The notes beneath the pieces were generated by a model. That model did no database searches. It was not told where the DNA came from and saw nothing but the letters and a program-made list of their open reading frames with translations. 64,000 bases of DNA from Prosthecochloris sp. GTDB lineage: Bacteria; Bacteroidota; Chlorobiia; Chlorobiales; Chlorobiaceae. A program made the translations under genes and the position numbers. Below, one piece after another: positions 32,137-42,890 of this stretch. The first letter of the stretch is position 1. The number at the start of each line of letters is the position of its first letter. The stretch lies in the NCBI GenBank assembly GCA_015482705.2, contig JADMLA020000038.1, forward strand, positions 1 through 64,000, given 5' to 3'.

Positions 32137-32276
32137 ATCAGGGTGGCATAAACCGGCAATTTCCTGAGTTTTCATAGATGAAACGAATGCAGTCGACCCG
32201 ATATTATCCATTTGAAATAATACATCGATTACCATATATTGCAGGTCTATAATTCTTAATTTAACACAAAAGCACA

Positions 32277-32561
32277 ATGCAGGCACTGATAAAGATTTCA
32301 GACAAGCAGTTCTTGGTTAAAACCGGTGACAGGCTGTTCGTTCCACATCAAAAAGCTGAAGTCGGTAACATCATAGACATCGAACCTTTAGCGCATATTG
32401 ACCAGGAGAAGACATCGACAGAACCTTCAGGTAACATCCAGCTGAAAGTGCTCGAGCATCTTAAAGACGAAAAAATCGTCGTCTTCAAGAAGAAACGCAG
32501 AAAACGCTATCAAAAAAGGAACGGCCATCGTCAGTTGATGACTCAGGTTGAGGTTCTTTGA
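32277..32561 (+). CDS. rplU: 50S ribosomal protein L21
   Basis: 94 residues, a normal L21. It has 'MQALIKISDKQFLVKTGDRL' at the N-terminus, 'VLEHLKDEKIVVFKKKRRKRYQKRNGHRQ' as the rRNA-binding tail and 'TQVEVL' at the end. It is followed 45 bp later by rpmA, the nearly universal bacterial pairing. Confidence 0.96.
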   Translation: MQALIKISDKQFLVKTGDRLFVPHQKAEVGNIIDIEPLAHIDQEKTSTEPSGNIQLKVLEHLKDEKIVVFKKKRRKRYQKRNGHRQLMTQVEVL

Positions 32562-32606
32562 CATCGATAGTACTCATAACATTTTCAACAACAATCATTT
32601 TGACTC

Positions 32607-32861
32607 ATGGCTCATAAAAAAGGTGGCGGCTCAACGAAGAATGGCCGTGACAGTAACCCGAAATATTTGGGAGTTAAAGCATCGGGTGGTTCGCTTGTTT
32701 CCGCAGGCTCAATTATTGTTCGTCAGAGAGGAACTGTTTTCAAACCCGGCAACAATGCCGGAATAGGCAAAGATCATACGATTTACGCCCTTGTAGACGG
32801 CAAGGTTCACTTCAGGAACGGCCGTAACGACAAAAAACACATCGACGTACTGCCAGCCTGA
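32607..32861 (+). CDS. rpmA: 50S ribosomal protein L27
   Basis: 84 residues. It starts directly with '[24 protein letters not shown]', the tail that reaches the peptidyl-transferase centre, without the cleaved leader peptide seen in Firmicutes. '[28 protein letters not shown]' is the conserved core. Cotranscribed with rplU and followed by a terminator. Confidence 0.97.
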   Translation: MAHKKGGGSTKNGRDSNPKYLGVKASGGSLVSAGSIIVRQRGTVFKPGNNAGIGKDHTIYALVDGKVHFRNGRNDKKHIDVLPA

Positions 32862-32897
32862 TTGTTTGCCTCGAAAACAAAATAAACGTATATTTCT

Positions 32898-32929
32898 AAA
32901 GCCGACCGTAAAAGGCCGGCTTTTTTTTT
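32898..32929 (+). terminator. Intrinsic terminator after rplU-rpmA
   Basis: AAAGCCG (32898-32904) pairs with CGGCTTT (32917-32923), followed by an unbroken T-run to 32929. Confidence 0.88.
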
Positions 32930-33001
32930 GCTTCATAATAAAGCTTGGAATTATCGCCATTACCTCCCTTCAATTGGCTGATATTCATACTGTAGAATTA
33001 A

Positions 33002-33946
<945 letters not shown>

Positions 33947-33980
33947 TTCGAAGCAGTACAATAGCTGGTGATAAAAATAA

Positions 33981-34013
33981 AAAAGCGTCCCGGGAAACCG
34001 GGACGCTTTTATT
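33981..34013 (+). terminator. Strong intrinsic terminator after mdh
   Basis: A 13-bp perfect stem AAAAGCGTCCCGG / CCGGGACGCTTTT closed by a GAAA tetraloop and followed by ATT. The A-rich left flank makes it usable in both directions. Confidence 0.92.
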
Positions 34014-34017
34014 GTGA

Positions 34018-34061
34018 ACAGGTGTCCCCCATTACACCTGTCCTACTCCACGGGCGTGGAG
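34018..34061. other. Two tandem perfect hairpins in the mdh-radC gap
   Basis: ACAGGTGT (34018-34025) pairs with ACACCTGT (34034-34041) around an 8-nt loop. Four bases later CTCCAC (34046-34051) pairs with GTGGAG (34056-34061) around GGGC. They start 8 bp after the mdh terminator stem. No open frame covers them. The rest of the gap up to radC at 34314 is AT-rich and shows nothing else. They may be a structured small RNA, a double operator or part of a repeat. Confidence 0.4.
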
Positions 34062-34313
34062 CATTACTTATAGTACATCAAACAACGTGCCAGAAAAAAC
34101 AAAAAAGCACTAACTCATAATATTAATTACATATAACAGCATTCCATCAATCAAAACAATCTAAGCTTTTCGCGAAAAATCGTCTCATAATAAGACAAGC
34201 TCTCATTCTGAAATAACCACCTCACAAACAATACACCATTATCCCGCCAAACATATCATCCGAAACCCTATATTCACTATACACAATGTTCCGCAAAGCA
34301 AATACTGCACAGA

Positions 34314-34985
34314 ATGAGAATTCATGACCTCGACCCTCATGAACGACCGAGTGAGCGTTTCCTGCACTCGGGCGCATCGGCTCTAAGCTCAGCTGAACTT
34401 CTGGCACTCATACTCAAAACCGGAACCAAAGGGAAAAATATATTGGATACCTGCAACGAACTCATGAGCAACTACGGCCTTGAAAAGCTTGCCGACCTGT
34501 CAATGGGTGAATTACAGAAAAACGAAGGAATAGGGCCTGCAAAAGCCATGCAGATAAAAGCAGTTTTTGAACTGCACAAACGCCTCCATTTCAGACGTAA
34601 TACCAACAAAAAAGTTCGCTCGGCAAGAGATGTTTATGAGTATATGAACGGAAGAGTACCCGATGAAAGTAAAGAGCACCTCTTCCTCCTTCACCTGAAC
34701 ACGAAAAATCAGGTCATGCGACATGACCTGATTTCTGTCGGAACGCTGAATGCCTCATTGATTCATCCGAGAGAAATCTACAAATCGGCCATACGGGAAA
34801 GTGCCAATGCGATTATCCTGGTACACAACCATCCGTCAGGGGATGTCGAACCCAGCAACGCGGACAAGCAGGTAACCTCTTTACTCAAACAGGCCGGATC
34901 GATAATTCAGATTGAACTTCTCGATCACGTCATAACAGGCAAGGATACCTGGTTCAGTTTCAGAGAGCATTCACTGCTTGTGTGA
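34314..34985 (+). CDS. radC: RadC-family JAMM/MPN+ domain protein
   Basis: 223 residues, a full-length RadC. Helix-hairpin-helix-like N-terminal part '[29 protein letters not shown]' and '[21 protein letters not shown]'. The C-terminal MPN+ domain has the metal ligands in '[19 protein letters not shown]', with 'LLDHVITG' near the end. Despite its name, a role in DNA repair has not held up and its true substrate is unknown. It lies alone between two intergenic regions. Confidence 0.9.
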   Translation: MRIHDLDPHERPSERFLHSGASALSSAELLALILKTGTKGKNILDTCNELMSNYGLEKLADLSMGELQKNEGIGPAKAMQIKAVFELHKRLHFRRNTNKKVRSARDVYEYMNGRVPDESKEHLFLLHLNTKNQVMRHDLISVGTLNASLIHPREIYKSAIRESANAIILVHNHPSGDVEPSNADKQVTSLLKQAGSIIQIELLDHVITGKDTWFSFREHSLLV

Positions 34986-35343
34986 AAGCAATCAGGAAAA
35001 CAAATCTATTCAAACATCATTACCTGCTTATGCCTTTACAGTTATTATAACAGGATTGGAGTTGTTAAAGAAGAAGGCAGGAAGAAACATTGTTGGCAGG
35101 AACAATTCATCTTATACCCTGTATTCGTATAAGCATTACGGAAAGCAGAGCAGCATAGTGCCAGTGAACACCGTTAGGCAAAGCCGTACAGGCCGCTTTC
35201 AATAATCGTATCTCTCGACTGTAATACCACAGCCGAGAGAAAACCGTTCAGAGCGACAGAGAAACACACTGAAAAAAATTATTTGAATTTTCAGAGCATT
35301 TCCAGTCGTGCTGGAAATGAAAAAAGATGTAACCTTGAATCAT
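34986..35343. other. Intergenic region with a 9-bp hairpin near the cold-shock gene end
   Basis: No supportable gene. CATTTCCAG (35297-35305) pairs exactly with CTGGAAATG (35311-35319) around TCGTG, just past the stop of the leftward cold-shock gene. On the minus strand a T-rich stretch follows about 10 nt after it, and CTGAAAA/TTTTCAG pairs beside it. It is plausibly the 3' end or terminator of the cold-shock mRNA. The remaining bases to radC show nothing clear. Confidence 0.4.
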
Positions 35344-35625
35344 TTACTGACCGGGAACACCCTCACCGGGACGCACGAAAGCTTGAGGCTGAGGCTGAAC
35401 AGTGACGTTTCCAGCGCAAATCTCACAGACGTTCTTTGCCTGCAGCCCTTTCTGCGTCTGATCAACTTCAAACTCCACATCAGCATCCTGATTCAATACC
35501 TTGAAACTCTGATCGGAAACAATTGCGGAAAAATGGACAAAAATATCTTCTCCGCCATCAGGGTTAACAATGAAACCATAACCCTTCTTACCATCGAACC
35601 ACTTTACTTTACTTTTCCTTTGCAT
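35344..35625 (-). CDS. Cold-shock domain protein
   Basis: About 93 residues from the ATG at 35625 ('MQRKSKVKWFDGKKGYGFI'); the frame extends upstream but without family likeness. The OB-fold RNA-binding motifs are RNP1 'KKGYGFIV' and RNP2 'DIFVHFSAI'. After the usual 66-residue core there is a tail of about 25 residues with two Cys ('NVCEICAGNV') and Gln/Pro-rich sequence, which canonical CspA lacks. It binds single-stranded RNA or DNA and melts mRNA structure. The untranslated leader before it is likely long, as for many csp genes. Confidence 0.9.
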   Translation of the reverse strand: MQRKSKVKWFDGKKGYGFIVNPDGGEDIFVHFSAIVSDQSFKVLNQDADVEFEVDQTQKGLQAKNVCEICAGNVTVQPQPQAFVRPGEGVPGQ

Positions 35626-35855
35626 GATGAAATTTGGGGATTTATCCTTAAAGGAAGATGCCGTTGTAAACAGCACCTTGGGGGTAGCTTACACTATGAA
35701 TATAGGTTAATTATCAAGATGTAACAAGATTTTCGGCCATTTTTTCGATGTTAATACACCGCAACACAATCCAACTGCTTGTATAAACACGAATTAAATA
35801 CAAATACAACACGTTAAAAAGATATCGTCAACCATAACCCAAAACATTTTCTACC

Positions 35856-36587
35856 ATGCAAGATATTATCCTGCTCACCGGAGCCGGCAAAGGCATAGGA
35901 AAGGCAATTGCCCTTGATTTCTCTCTTAAATCACAACACAACCCCTCTTTCAACCCCACGTTAATACTCTGCTCACGCACGTATAGCGATGTAGCGAAAC
36001 TCGCAGAAAAATGCAGGGCACTTGGCGCACAAGCTGTTCCGATTGAAGCCGACATTACCAACCTCGACAACATCGACCACCTGGTTGAACAAACACTTCA
36101 GGAGTTCGACAGTATCGACTGCCTGATCAACAATGCCGGTGTCGGACGGTTCAAGGATCTGAAGGAAATGACCGAAGATGATTTCGATTATACCATGTCT
36201 GTAAACATGAAAGGCACGTTTTTTCTGACACAGAAAATTTTTTCCGTTATGGAAGAAAAGCGTTCAGGCCATATTTTTTTCATCACCTCCATAGCTGCGG
36301 AAATGGCATTCAAAAGTTCATCGGTCTACTCGATGTCCAAATTCGGCCAGAAAGGGCTCGTAGAAGCACTTCGTCTTTATGGAAGGGACTGCAACGTAAA
36401 AATCACCAATGTGATGCCGGGAGCCGTATATACGCCAATGTGGGGGGAAGTCGCAGAAGAACTCAAACCACTCATGATGATGCCTGAAGATATCGCCGGT
36501 CCTGTTGTCGACGCATACCTCCAGCCATCACGGACATCAGTGGAAGAAATTGTCCTCCGGCCTGTCGGAGGGGATATCAATAGCTAA
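35856..36587 (+). CDS. Sepiapterin reductase (L-threo-tetrahydrobiopterin type), SDR family
   Basis: 243 residues. It is an SDR with NADP-binding 'LLTGAGKGIGKAIALDF', 'NNAGVGRF', catalytic 'ITSIAAEMAFKSSSVYSMSKFGQ' (Ser, Tyr, Lys) and the tail 'PSRTSVEEIVLRPVGGDI'. The sequence closely follows, from memory, the Chlorobium tepidum sepiapterin reductase, which makes L-threo-BH4 from 6-pyruvoyl-tetrahydropterin. Long shared blocks include 'FDYTM', 'KGTFFLTQ' and 'PEDIA'. Green sulfur bacteria glycosylate this pterin. It converges with purH, 10 bp apart, and diverges from the cold-shock gene. Assignment rests on recalled similarity. Confidence 0.8.
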   Translation: MQDIILLTGAGKGIGKAIALDFSLKSQHNPSFNPTLILCSRTYSDVAKLAEKCRALGAQAVPIEADITNLDNIDHLVEQTLQEFDSIDCLINNAGVGRFKDLKEMTEDDFDYTMSVNMKGTFFLTQKIFSVMEEKRSGHIFFITSIAAEMAFKSSSVYSMSKFGQKGLVEALRLYGRDCNVKITNVMPGAVYTPMWGEVAEELKPLMMMPEDIAGPVVDAYLQPSRTSVEEIVLRPVGGDINS

Positions 36588-36597
36588 CTCACATCGC

Positions 36598-38175
36598 TTA
36601 ATGCTTGAAGTGCCGCATCGAGGTAAAAACCATCGCCAGATCATGGTCGTCGGCAGCGGAAACAACCTCATCATCACGGATAGAACCACCAGGCTGAATG
36701 ACAGCACTGGCACCCGCCTCGGCTGCGGCAAGCAAACCATCGGCAAACGGAAAGAATGCATCCGATGCAACTGCAGAGCCTTTTAAATCGAGACCTGCTT
36801 CGGCAGCTTTTGAACGGGCAATTTTCGCAGAATCGACACGAGACATTTGACCTGCACCGACGCCGAGAGTTTGACGGTTCTTTACATAAACGATCGTGTT
36901 TGATTTGACATGCTTGCAGATCTTCCAGGCAAACATGAGATCATCGAACTCTTCAGATGAGGGCTGACGCTTAGTGACCACTTTCAGATCTTCACGCGAC
37001 ACGATCTGACTGTCTCTCTCCTGCACCAGCATGCCGAACTGGGTCGATTTGAACTCCATAACATCCTTCGGCATGGGCTGTTTTTGTAAAAGAAGGCGCC
37101 TGTTTTTCTTTTTCTGCAGGAAGTCGAGAACTCCATCTTCATAGGAAGGTGCGATGAGAATTTCGGTAAAAATTTCATCGACCGTTTTTGCTGTTTCCAT
37201 ATCAAGCGGCTTGTTGAAAGCGATGATACCACCGAATGGAGACTGGGTATCGGTGGAAAACGCCTTGCGGTAGGCTTCGACGAGCGTAGGAGCCTGAGCG
37301 ACACCGCATGGATTGGTATGCTTTATTATCACGACGGCCGGATCTTCACCGCTGAACTCCTCGATCAGTCCGGCTGCCGCAGCCGTATCGAGCATATTGT
37401 TATACGAAAGTGCTTTACCGTGTAGCTTCTCAAAATACTCTCCAAACGATCGGGAGCATTCCCCATCATTCATACGATAAAAACCGGCTTGCTGGTGTGG
37501 ATTTTCCCCATAACGCATATCCAGTTCACGCTCGAGTTTTATGGATAGCTTATCTACTCCGCAATCTTTACCTCCACTCTCGATTCCGGTCATATACCCG
37601 GCGATTGCGCTATCGTAGCGAGAGGTCAGCTCGAAAACCTTTCTTGCCAGCTTGAGCCTTGTCGAACGGGTCGTCGCACCACTGTTCATACGCATTTCCG
37701 CCAAAACAAGAGCATAATCGGCATTGTCGGTGACTACAGTTACCGACTCGTTATTTTTAGCCGCGCTCCGAAGCATCGAGGGTCCGCCGATATCGATGTT
37801 TTCAATTGCATCTTCAAATGTGACATCAGGCTTTGCAACCGTTTCCTCGAATGGGTAGAGATTGACGACAACCATATCGATAAACCCGATGCCGTTCTTT
37901 TCAGCCTGTGCGATATGGTCGGCATTATCGCGCACAGCAAGCAATCCGCCATGAATTTTCGGATGCAGCGTTTTCACACGGCCATCCATGATTTCCGGAA
38001 ATCCCGTAATGGTCGAAATTGATGCAGCAGGAACCCCTGCATCCTGGATAGTTCGCAACGTTCCTCCGGTTGAAAATATTTCAACCCCCATGGTTGATAA
38101 TTCCCGGCAAAATTCCACGATACCGGTTTTATCGGAAACAGACACCAATGCACGTTTGATAACAGGATCAGACAT
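36598..38175 (-). CDS. purH: Bifunctional AICAR formyltransferase/IMP cyclohydrolase
   Basis: 525 residues, full length. It performs the last two steps of IMP synthesis. The N-terminal cyclohydrolase (MGS-like) has '[19 protein letters not shown]' and '[26 protein letters not shown]'. The formyltransferase half has '[13 protein letters not shown]', 'KHTNPCGVA' (Lys-His catalytic pair) and '[18 protein letters not shown]'. It diverges from purN over only 63 bp, so the two genes probably share a control region. Confidence 0.96.
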   Translation of the reverse strand: MSDPVIKRALVSVSDKTGIVEFCRELSTMGVEIFSTGGTLRTIQDAGVPAASISTITGFPEIMDGRVKTLHPKIHGGLLAVRDNADHIAQAEKNGIGFIDMVVVNLYPFEETVAKPDVTFEDAIENIDIGGPSMLRSAAKNNESVTVVTDNADYALVLAEMRMNSGATTRSTRLKLARKVFELTSRYDSAIAGYMTGIESGGKDCGVDKLSIKLERELDMRYGENPHQQAGFYRMNDGECSRSFGEYFEKLHGKALSYNNMLDTAAAAGLIEEFSGEDPAVVIIKHTNPCGVAQAPTLVEAYRKAFSTDTQSPFGGIIAFNKPLDMETAKTVDEIFTEILIAPSYEDGVLDFLQKKKNRRLLLQKQPMPKDVMEFKSTQFGMLVQERDSQIVSREDLKVVTKRQPSSEEFDDLMFAWKICKHVKSNTIVYVKNRQTLGVGAGQMSRVDSAKIARSKAAEAGLDLKGSAVASDAFFPFADGLLAAAEAGASAVIQPGGSIRDDEVVSAADDHDLAMVFTSMRHFKH

Positions 38176-38238
38176 TTGTAGATTAGGTTGGAATGGTTAA
38201 ATCTCAATAAATCGTCAATGTAATCAAATATCCAATAA

Positions 38239-38841
38239 ATGGCCAACCGCAAAACCCGTCTGGCAGCATTCTGTTCAGGTACCGGTTCGAACTTTCAGGC
38301 ATTGTACTACGCCATCGATGAACGTCGTCTCCCGGCTGAATTTTCCCTCTGCCTTTCCAATCGCTCAGAATGTGGTGCAACCGTTTTTGCCAGCCAGCAT
38401 GGCATACCGACAGTTCATCTTTCCGAAAAGCAGTACGACACACATGAAGAATTTGCGGCAGCAATGCTCTCCTCGCTCGAAGAGCATGCAGTCGAATACA
38501 TCCTGCTCGCCGGCTATTTGAGAAAAGTACCTGAAGCCGTTGTCAATGCTTATTCATACAGAATCCTCAACATCCATCCTGCGTTGCTGCCTGGTTTCGG
38601 TGGACCGGGCATGTACGGCATCAATGTTCATAAGGCCGTACTGGAAGCCGGCACTAAAGAATCAGGTGCTACCGTGCACTACGTTGACTCGGAATATGAC
38701 AAGGGCCCTATTGTGCTCCAGCGAAAAGTCCCTGTCGAACCTGATGACACCCCGGAATCACTTGCGGCACGAGTCCTGAAATGTGAACACCTCCTCTACC
38801 CCGATGCTCTTGAAAAACTCCTTGTCACACAGGAAATATGA
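38239..38841 (+). CDS. purN: Phosphoribosylglycinamide formyltransferase (10-formyl-THF dependent)
   Basis: 200 residues. It formylates GAR, the third step of purine synthesis. 'LAAFCSGTGSNFQAL' is the phosphate-binding loop. 'ILNIHPALLPGFGGPGMYG' holds the catalytic Asn-His, and 'GATVHYVDSEYDKGPIVLQRKV' supplies the catalytic Asp. The stop overlaps the queE start by 4 bp (ATGA), so purine and 7-deazaguanine synthesis genes are translationally coupled. Confidence 0.96.
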   Translation: MANRKTRLAAFCSGTGSNFQALYYAIDERRLPAEFSLCLSNRSECGATVFASQHGIPTVHLSEKQYDTHEEFAAAMLSSLEEHAVEYILLAGYLRKVPEAVVNAYSYRILNIHPALLPGFGGPGMYGINVHKAVLEAGTKESGATVHYVDSEYDKGPIVLQRKVPVEPDDTPESLAARVLKCEHLLYPDALEKLLVTQEI

Positions 38842-39509
38842 GTGAAACCCTGCTTGTCAACGAAATATTCCTCTCCATTCAGGGTGAATCGACCTATGCC
38901 GGTTGGCCCTGTATATTTATCCGCCTTGCTGGATGCGACAGATCTTGTAACTGGTGCGACACCCGCTACGCCTCGGGTAAAGAAGGCAAGAACATGACCG
39001 TTCCCGAAATAATGACCCACATTGAAACATTCGGCATTCCACTCGTAGAAATAACAGGAGGAGAGCCATTGCAGCAGGAAAACGTCTATACGCTCATGCG
39101 CATGCTTTGCGACCGGGGCTATACACTGCTGCTCGAAACCGGTGGTTTTATTCCCGTCGATGGGGTTGACCCCCGGGTTCACAAAATAATAGACCTGAAA
39201 ACACCATCATCGGGGGAAAGTGGAAAAAACTGCCTGAAAAACATCGAACTCGCCGTTGCATCTTCCGTTCTTCAGAAAAAAGCGTTCGAATTCAAACTGG
39301 TTGTCGCATCCCGCAATGATTACGAATGGTCCAAAAACCTGTTGAGCACCTGGAATCTGACCGACCATTGTACAGTACTGATGGGAACGGTTTTCGGCAG
39401 GCTGGACCCTGCAGAACTTGCAAAATGGATCCTTGAAGACCATCTCCATGTAGAGCTACAGCTTCAGCTGCACAAATACATCTGGCCACCGGACACACGG
39501 GGGGTATAG
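38838..39509 (+). CDS. queE: 7-carboxy-7-deazaguanine synthase (queuosine pathway)
   Basis: 223 residues. A small radical SAM enzyme that turns 6-carboxytetrahydropterin into 7-carboxy-7-deazaguanine on the way to preQ0 and queuosine. 'EIFLSIQGESTYAGWPCIFIRLAGC' is the family start. The 4Fe-4S ligands are C33, C37 and C40 in 'CDRSCNWCDTRY'. 'EITGGEPLQQ' is the SAM-binding GGE motif, and the C-terminus 'LQLHKYIWPPDTRGV' is typical. It overlaps purN by 4 bp; QueC/QueD are not in the window. Confidence 0.94.
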   Translation: MSETLLVNEIFLSIQGESTYAGWPCIFIRLAGCDRSCNWCDTRYASGKEGKNMTVPEIMTHIETFGIPLVEITGGEPLQQENVYTLMRMLCDRGYTLLLETGGFIPVDGVDPRVHKIIDLKTPSSGESGKNCLKNIELAVASSVLQKKAFEFKLVVASRNDYEWSKNLLSTWNLTDHCTVLMGTVFGRLDPAELAKWILEDHLHVELQLQLHKYIWPPDTRGV

Positions 39510-39548
39510 CACTCGAGATATAATCGAAAATACGAACACGGCACTTTT

Positions 39549-40541
39549 TCAGGTGTGGCCGCGACTCTCCTCCTCTTGAACATTTATCGTTTCCCTGACA
39601 GTGTAATGAAGGGTGTTGGAAGTATCGCGGGTCAACATTTCGCCCAAAAGTCCGATCGAGAAAAATTGTACGGCCAGAATGATGAGAAGAATACCCAGAA
39701 AAAGAATCGGACGATTCACAACCGCTTCATTGAAAAAAATCTTTCCAATTGTCACGTAAAGGCTTATACCGAAACCGGCAAGAAAACTGAAAAGACTCAA
39801 CATACCGAAAAAGTGCATCGGTTGTCTCAAATAACGGGTAATGAACAGCACCGTAAAGAAATCGAACAAACCCGGGAAAATGCGTGAAGTGCCGAACTTG
39901 GTTTTGCCGAACCTGCGAGGATTATGCTTTACGGGAATCTCCGTTACCCTGAAGCCATTCCACCGTGCAAGAACCGGAATATAGCGATGCATTTCCCCGT
40001 ACAACTCGAGAGACTGTATAACCTTTTTTCGATAGGCTTTCAAACCGCAATTGAAATCATGCAACGCAATACCGGTGAACAATCTTGTGGTCATATTGAA
40101 GATCTTCGAGGGAATTGTTTTGGACAGCGGATCGTTGCGCTCTCTTTTCCACCCGCTCACAAGATCATAGCCAGCAATCATCCTTTCGATAAGGTATCTG
40201 ATGGCAAAAGGGTCATCTTGTAAATCAGCATCGAGTGTGACGATATATTCACCGGCCGCATATCTGAAACCCGCTGAAAGTGCAGCGGTCTTACCGAAAT
40301 TTCGTTGTAGAGATACCAGCTTGAGCTCGGGTTTGTGTACAATCTGTTCACGGATAAAATCCGAAGAGTCATCCGTAGAACCATCGTCGATCATCAAAAG
40401 TTCAAATGAAAACGGATGTTTAAAAAGCTCATGCAACCCCTTATCCGACATAGCTTCATAAACCTGGTCGATGAGAAGGGGGAGGGACTCCTCTTCATTA
40501 TAAAAAGGAACGATCACGGAAAGAAGAGGAGTTGGCTGCAT
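39549..40541 (-). CDS. Membrane-anchored family 2 glycosyltransferase (DPM1/GtrB-like)
   Basis: 330 residues. The GT2 domain has 'LSVIVPFYNEEESLPLLID', 'ELLMIDDGSTDDSSDFI', 'QRNFGKTAALSAGFRYAAGEYIVTLDADLQDDP' (metal-binding DxD) and 'HRYIPVLARW'. Two C-terminal membrane helices at about 232-260 and 270-300 mark the polyprenyl-phosphate glycosyltransferase group. It probably loads a sugar onto undecaprenyl phosphate for envelope glycan or lipid A modification. It converges with queE and diverges from nfo. Confidence 0.88.
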   Translation of the reverse strand: MQPTPLLSVIVPFYNEEESLPLLIDQVYEAMSDKGLHELFKHPFSFELLMIDDGSTDDSSDFIREQIVHKPELKLVSLQRNFGKTAALSAGFRYAAGEYIVTLDADLQDDPFAIRYLIERMIAGYDLVSGWKRERNDPLSKTIPSKIFNMTTRLFTGIALHDFNCGLKAYRKKVIQSLELYGEMHRYIPVLARWNGFRVTEIPVKHNPRRFGKTKFGTSRIFPGLFDFFTVLFITRYLRQPMHFFGMLSLFSFLAGFGISLYVTIGKIFFNEAVVNRPILFLGILLIILAVQFFSIGLLGEMLTRDTSNTLHYTVRETINVQEEESRGHT

Positions 40542-40665
40542 GGCATTTTTTTGTTAGATATGGTGTGCTGAAAAAAATGTACACAATAGGAAAGTAAAAC
40601 AGCAAGGAATAAAGAGTCAGAACCCCCTTTTTCGATTAGTTACGAATTATAATTTCATTACCATA

Positions 40666-41520
40666 ATGCGACACATCGGGGCACATGTCAGTATTGCAGG
40701 CGGAATAGAAAACGCACCACTTCGCGCAGAGGAAATAGGAGCAACCGCATTTGCCATGTTCACTAAAAATCAGCGACAGTGGAAAGCCCCCGCTTTGACA
40801 GAAGAAACAGTTCGTGCGTTTGCAAACAACTGTAATGCTTGCGGTTTCGACCCACTCTACATTCTGCCGCACGATAGCTACCTGATCAATCTCGGCAGTC
40901 CAAACATTGAAAAGCTCAACCGTTCACGCCTAGCGTTCATCGACGAAATGAAGCGTATCGAAACACTTGGACTGATTAACCTCAACTTTCACCCTGGCAG
41001 CCACCTGCGGGAAATCCCGGAGGAACAGTGCCTTGAAACAATTGCCGAATCCATCAACCAGGCCCTGAAAGCCACAGCAAAAACAAAAGCAGTGCTTGAA
41101 AACACCGCCGGTCAAGGCTCAAATCTCGGTCATTCTTTTGAACAGCTCGCCTTCATCATTGACAAGGTTGACAATAAGGAAAGAATTGGTGTCTGCCTCG
41201 ACACCTGCCATCTTTTCGCAGCGGGTTATGATTTACGAGATAAAAAAGCTGTCACGGAGACATTTTCCTTGTTCGATGCGTCAATTGGCATTGATTATCT
41301 GAAAGGCATGCACCTCAACGATGCAAAGTTAGAGCTGAACAGCAGGCGTGACCGTCACGAAAGTATCGGCAAGGGAAAAATCGGGATTGCCGGTTTCGAA
41401 GCCATCATGCAGCATCCTGCGACAAGGCACATCCCGCTGATTCTCGAAACCCCGCAACCTGAAATCTGGCATGAAGAAATCGCCCTCCTTTCGAGCCTGG
41501 AGAAACATGATGTACCTTGA
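40666..41520 (+). CDS. nfo: Endonuclease IV (AP endonuclease)
   Basis: 284 residues, a complete TIM-barrel Nfo with three zinc ions. It nicks DNA 5' to abasic sites in base-excision repair. Family marks: '[15 protein letters not shown]', 'MFTKNQRQW', '[13 protein letters not shown]', 'LNFHPGSHL', '[13 protein letters not shown]', '[15 protein letters not shown]', '[22 protein letters not shown]' and 'PLILETPQ'. No neighbours share its direction. Confidence 0.96.
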   Translation: MRHIGAHVSIAGGIENAPLRAEEIGATAFAMFTKNQRQWKAPALTEETVRAFANNCNACGFDPLYILPHDSYLINLGSPNIEKLNRSRLAFIDEMKRIETLGLINLNFHPGSHLREIPEEQCLETIAESINQALKATAKTKAVLENTAGQGSNLGHSFEQLAFIIDKVDNKERIGVCLDTCHLFAAGYDLRDKKAVTETFSLFDASIGIDYLKGMHLNDAKLELNSRRDRHESIGKGKIGIAGFEAIMQHPATRHIPLILETPQPEIWHEEIALLSSLEKHDVP

Positions 41521-41750
41521 AAAATTTCCCGGATTTGAGCAGAAATGAACAATGACCGATGAAACGTTTTCCAACTGAAGCCAATATTATCTGTGGATCC
41601 ACCGACTTTCCAGCGACAGATATATCGAATTGGATGCTGCGCTCTTACAAAATCCGAACATCCATTTCACAGGACGACATGATCTTTCGTGCAGAAAAGG
41701 CTCCATGAGCAGGTTACCGGTTTTTCCTTACTCGTAATCCTGCAAGTAAC

Positions 41751-42623
41751 TCATGCCTTTCGTAAATATTTCCTCACCGACAAGGTGCTTCCGAAAATTC
41801 CCAAAAAAAAGCCCAGACCGACAAGAAACGGGAAAACCAGAAAAGTAGAAGGATGGAGAACCTCGTAAATTCCCGGCTCGTAACGCAGAAGCAGTTGCTC
41901 CGATAAAAGATATATTGCAAGCGAAGCAAATCCCCCTGCCAGCAAGCCTTGAATCCCCCCCTCGATAACGTAGGGGGCACTGATAAACCAGTTAGCTGCT
42001 CCAACCAGACGCATGGTTTTGATTTTCTGTTGTCGGGAATAGATTGCGAGGCGAATCGTGTAACCAACAAGAACTACCGTCGCTATGGCGATGAGAATAC
42101 CTGTCGCGGCAGTAAGAACGGTAAAAAGACGAGCATTATCCTCGAGCTGTTGCAGAAAAACCTTGTTGTAGCGAATATCAAGTGCAGGATCGAGAGCGTT
42201 TATGGAAGCGACAATAACTTGAAGGCTGTCAGGCCCTGCATAGCGAGGCTGAAGAAGAACTTTCGCCGAACGAGGAAGAGGATTTATACCGAGAATCTCA
42301 ACAATATCACGACCGAACTCCTGACTGAAGATAACTGCAGCACTGTCTTTCGAAACATATGCCACTCCTTTTACTCCGTTCAGAGACTCGATGCTGCCCT
42401 TGTAGTTCTGAACCTCTTCATCCGAAGATACATCGGGGAAAAACACCTCTATCTCGACTCTACCCCGCACCTCATCGAGGATATCAAAAAAACTCAAAGA
42501 AATCGTTGCAAACAAACCAAGCAGTACAAGCGCGAAAAAGCCAACGACAATCGTCACTGCAGCTGGCAACTTTGCACGCCAAATACCGGAAAAACCCTCT
42601 TTGATCACAAAAAAAAGATTCAT
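41751..42623 (-). CDS. ftsX: Cell division protein FtsX
   Basis: 290 residues. Inner-membrane subunit of FtsEX, which activates peptidoglycan hydrolases at the septum. There is a short cytoplasmic N-terminus, helix 1 at about 22-45 and a periplasmic loop with 'EVFFPDVSSDEEVQNYKGSIESLNGVKGVAYVSKDSA'. Three helices follow at about 160-185, 208-230 and 255-280, joined by 'RQQKIKTMRLVGAANWFI', the cytoplasmic motif of FtsX. The ATPase gene ftsE is not next to it; the LolD-like gene at 3190 is too far away to be its pair. About 230 bp without a gene separate it from nfo. Confidence 0.9.
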   Translation of the reverse strand: MNLFFVIKEGFSGIWRAKLPAAVTIVVGFFALVLLGLFATISLSFFDILDEVRGRVEIEVFFPDVSSDEEVQNYKGSIESLNGVKGVAYVSKDSAAVIFSQEFGRDIVEILGINPLPRSAKVLLQPRYAGPDSLQVIVASINALDPALDIRYNKVFLQQLEDNARLFTVLTAATGILIAIATVVLVGYTIRLAIYSRQQKIKTMRLVGAANWFISAPYVIEGGIQGLLAGGFASLAIYLLSEQLLLRYEPGIYEVLHPSTFLVFPFLVGLGFFLGIFGSTLSVRKYLRKA

Positions 42624-42846
42624 AGCCTCGTAGAAATTCTTGATTCAAGATCCTGCCAATATTCTCGAAAAACGCGAATAGTTTTTTTCACCCTGTCAAA
42701 AAAAAGAACCCGGCATGAAAAACCTTTCGTATTTCTTTGTAACGCAGTCATTCCTACCGGTAAAGTAGAAGCAAAAAACAATATGCACAATTTGAAATCC
42801 AGACTCATCAGGAAACTCGAATCATGTAAGGAAAAAACAAAACAAG

Positions 42847-42875
42847 TTGGAAATAAAAGTTTTTTTTCTCATAAT
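42847..42875 (+). promoter_or_regulatory. Promoter of tRNA-Ala
   Basis: TTGGAA at 42847-42852, a 17-bp spacer and CATAAT at 42870-42875. The predicted start near 42882 leaves about 9 nt before the mature tRNA. Confidence 0.55.
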
Positions 42876-42890
42876 TAACATCTACAAGAT

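Noticed and set aside
34978..35205. Rightward 75-codon open frame after radC
   Set aside because: Starts with TTG inside radC, has no ribosome site and low-complexity sequence.
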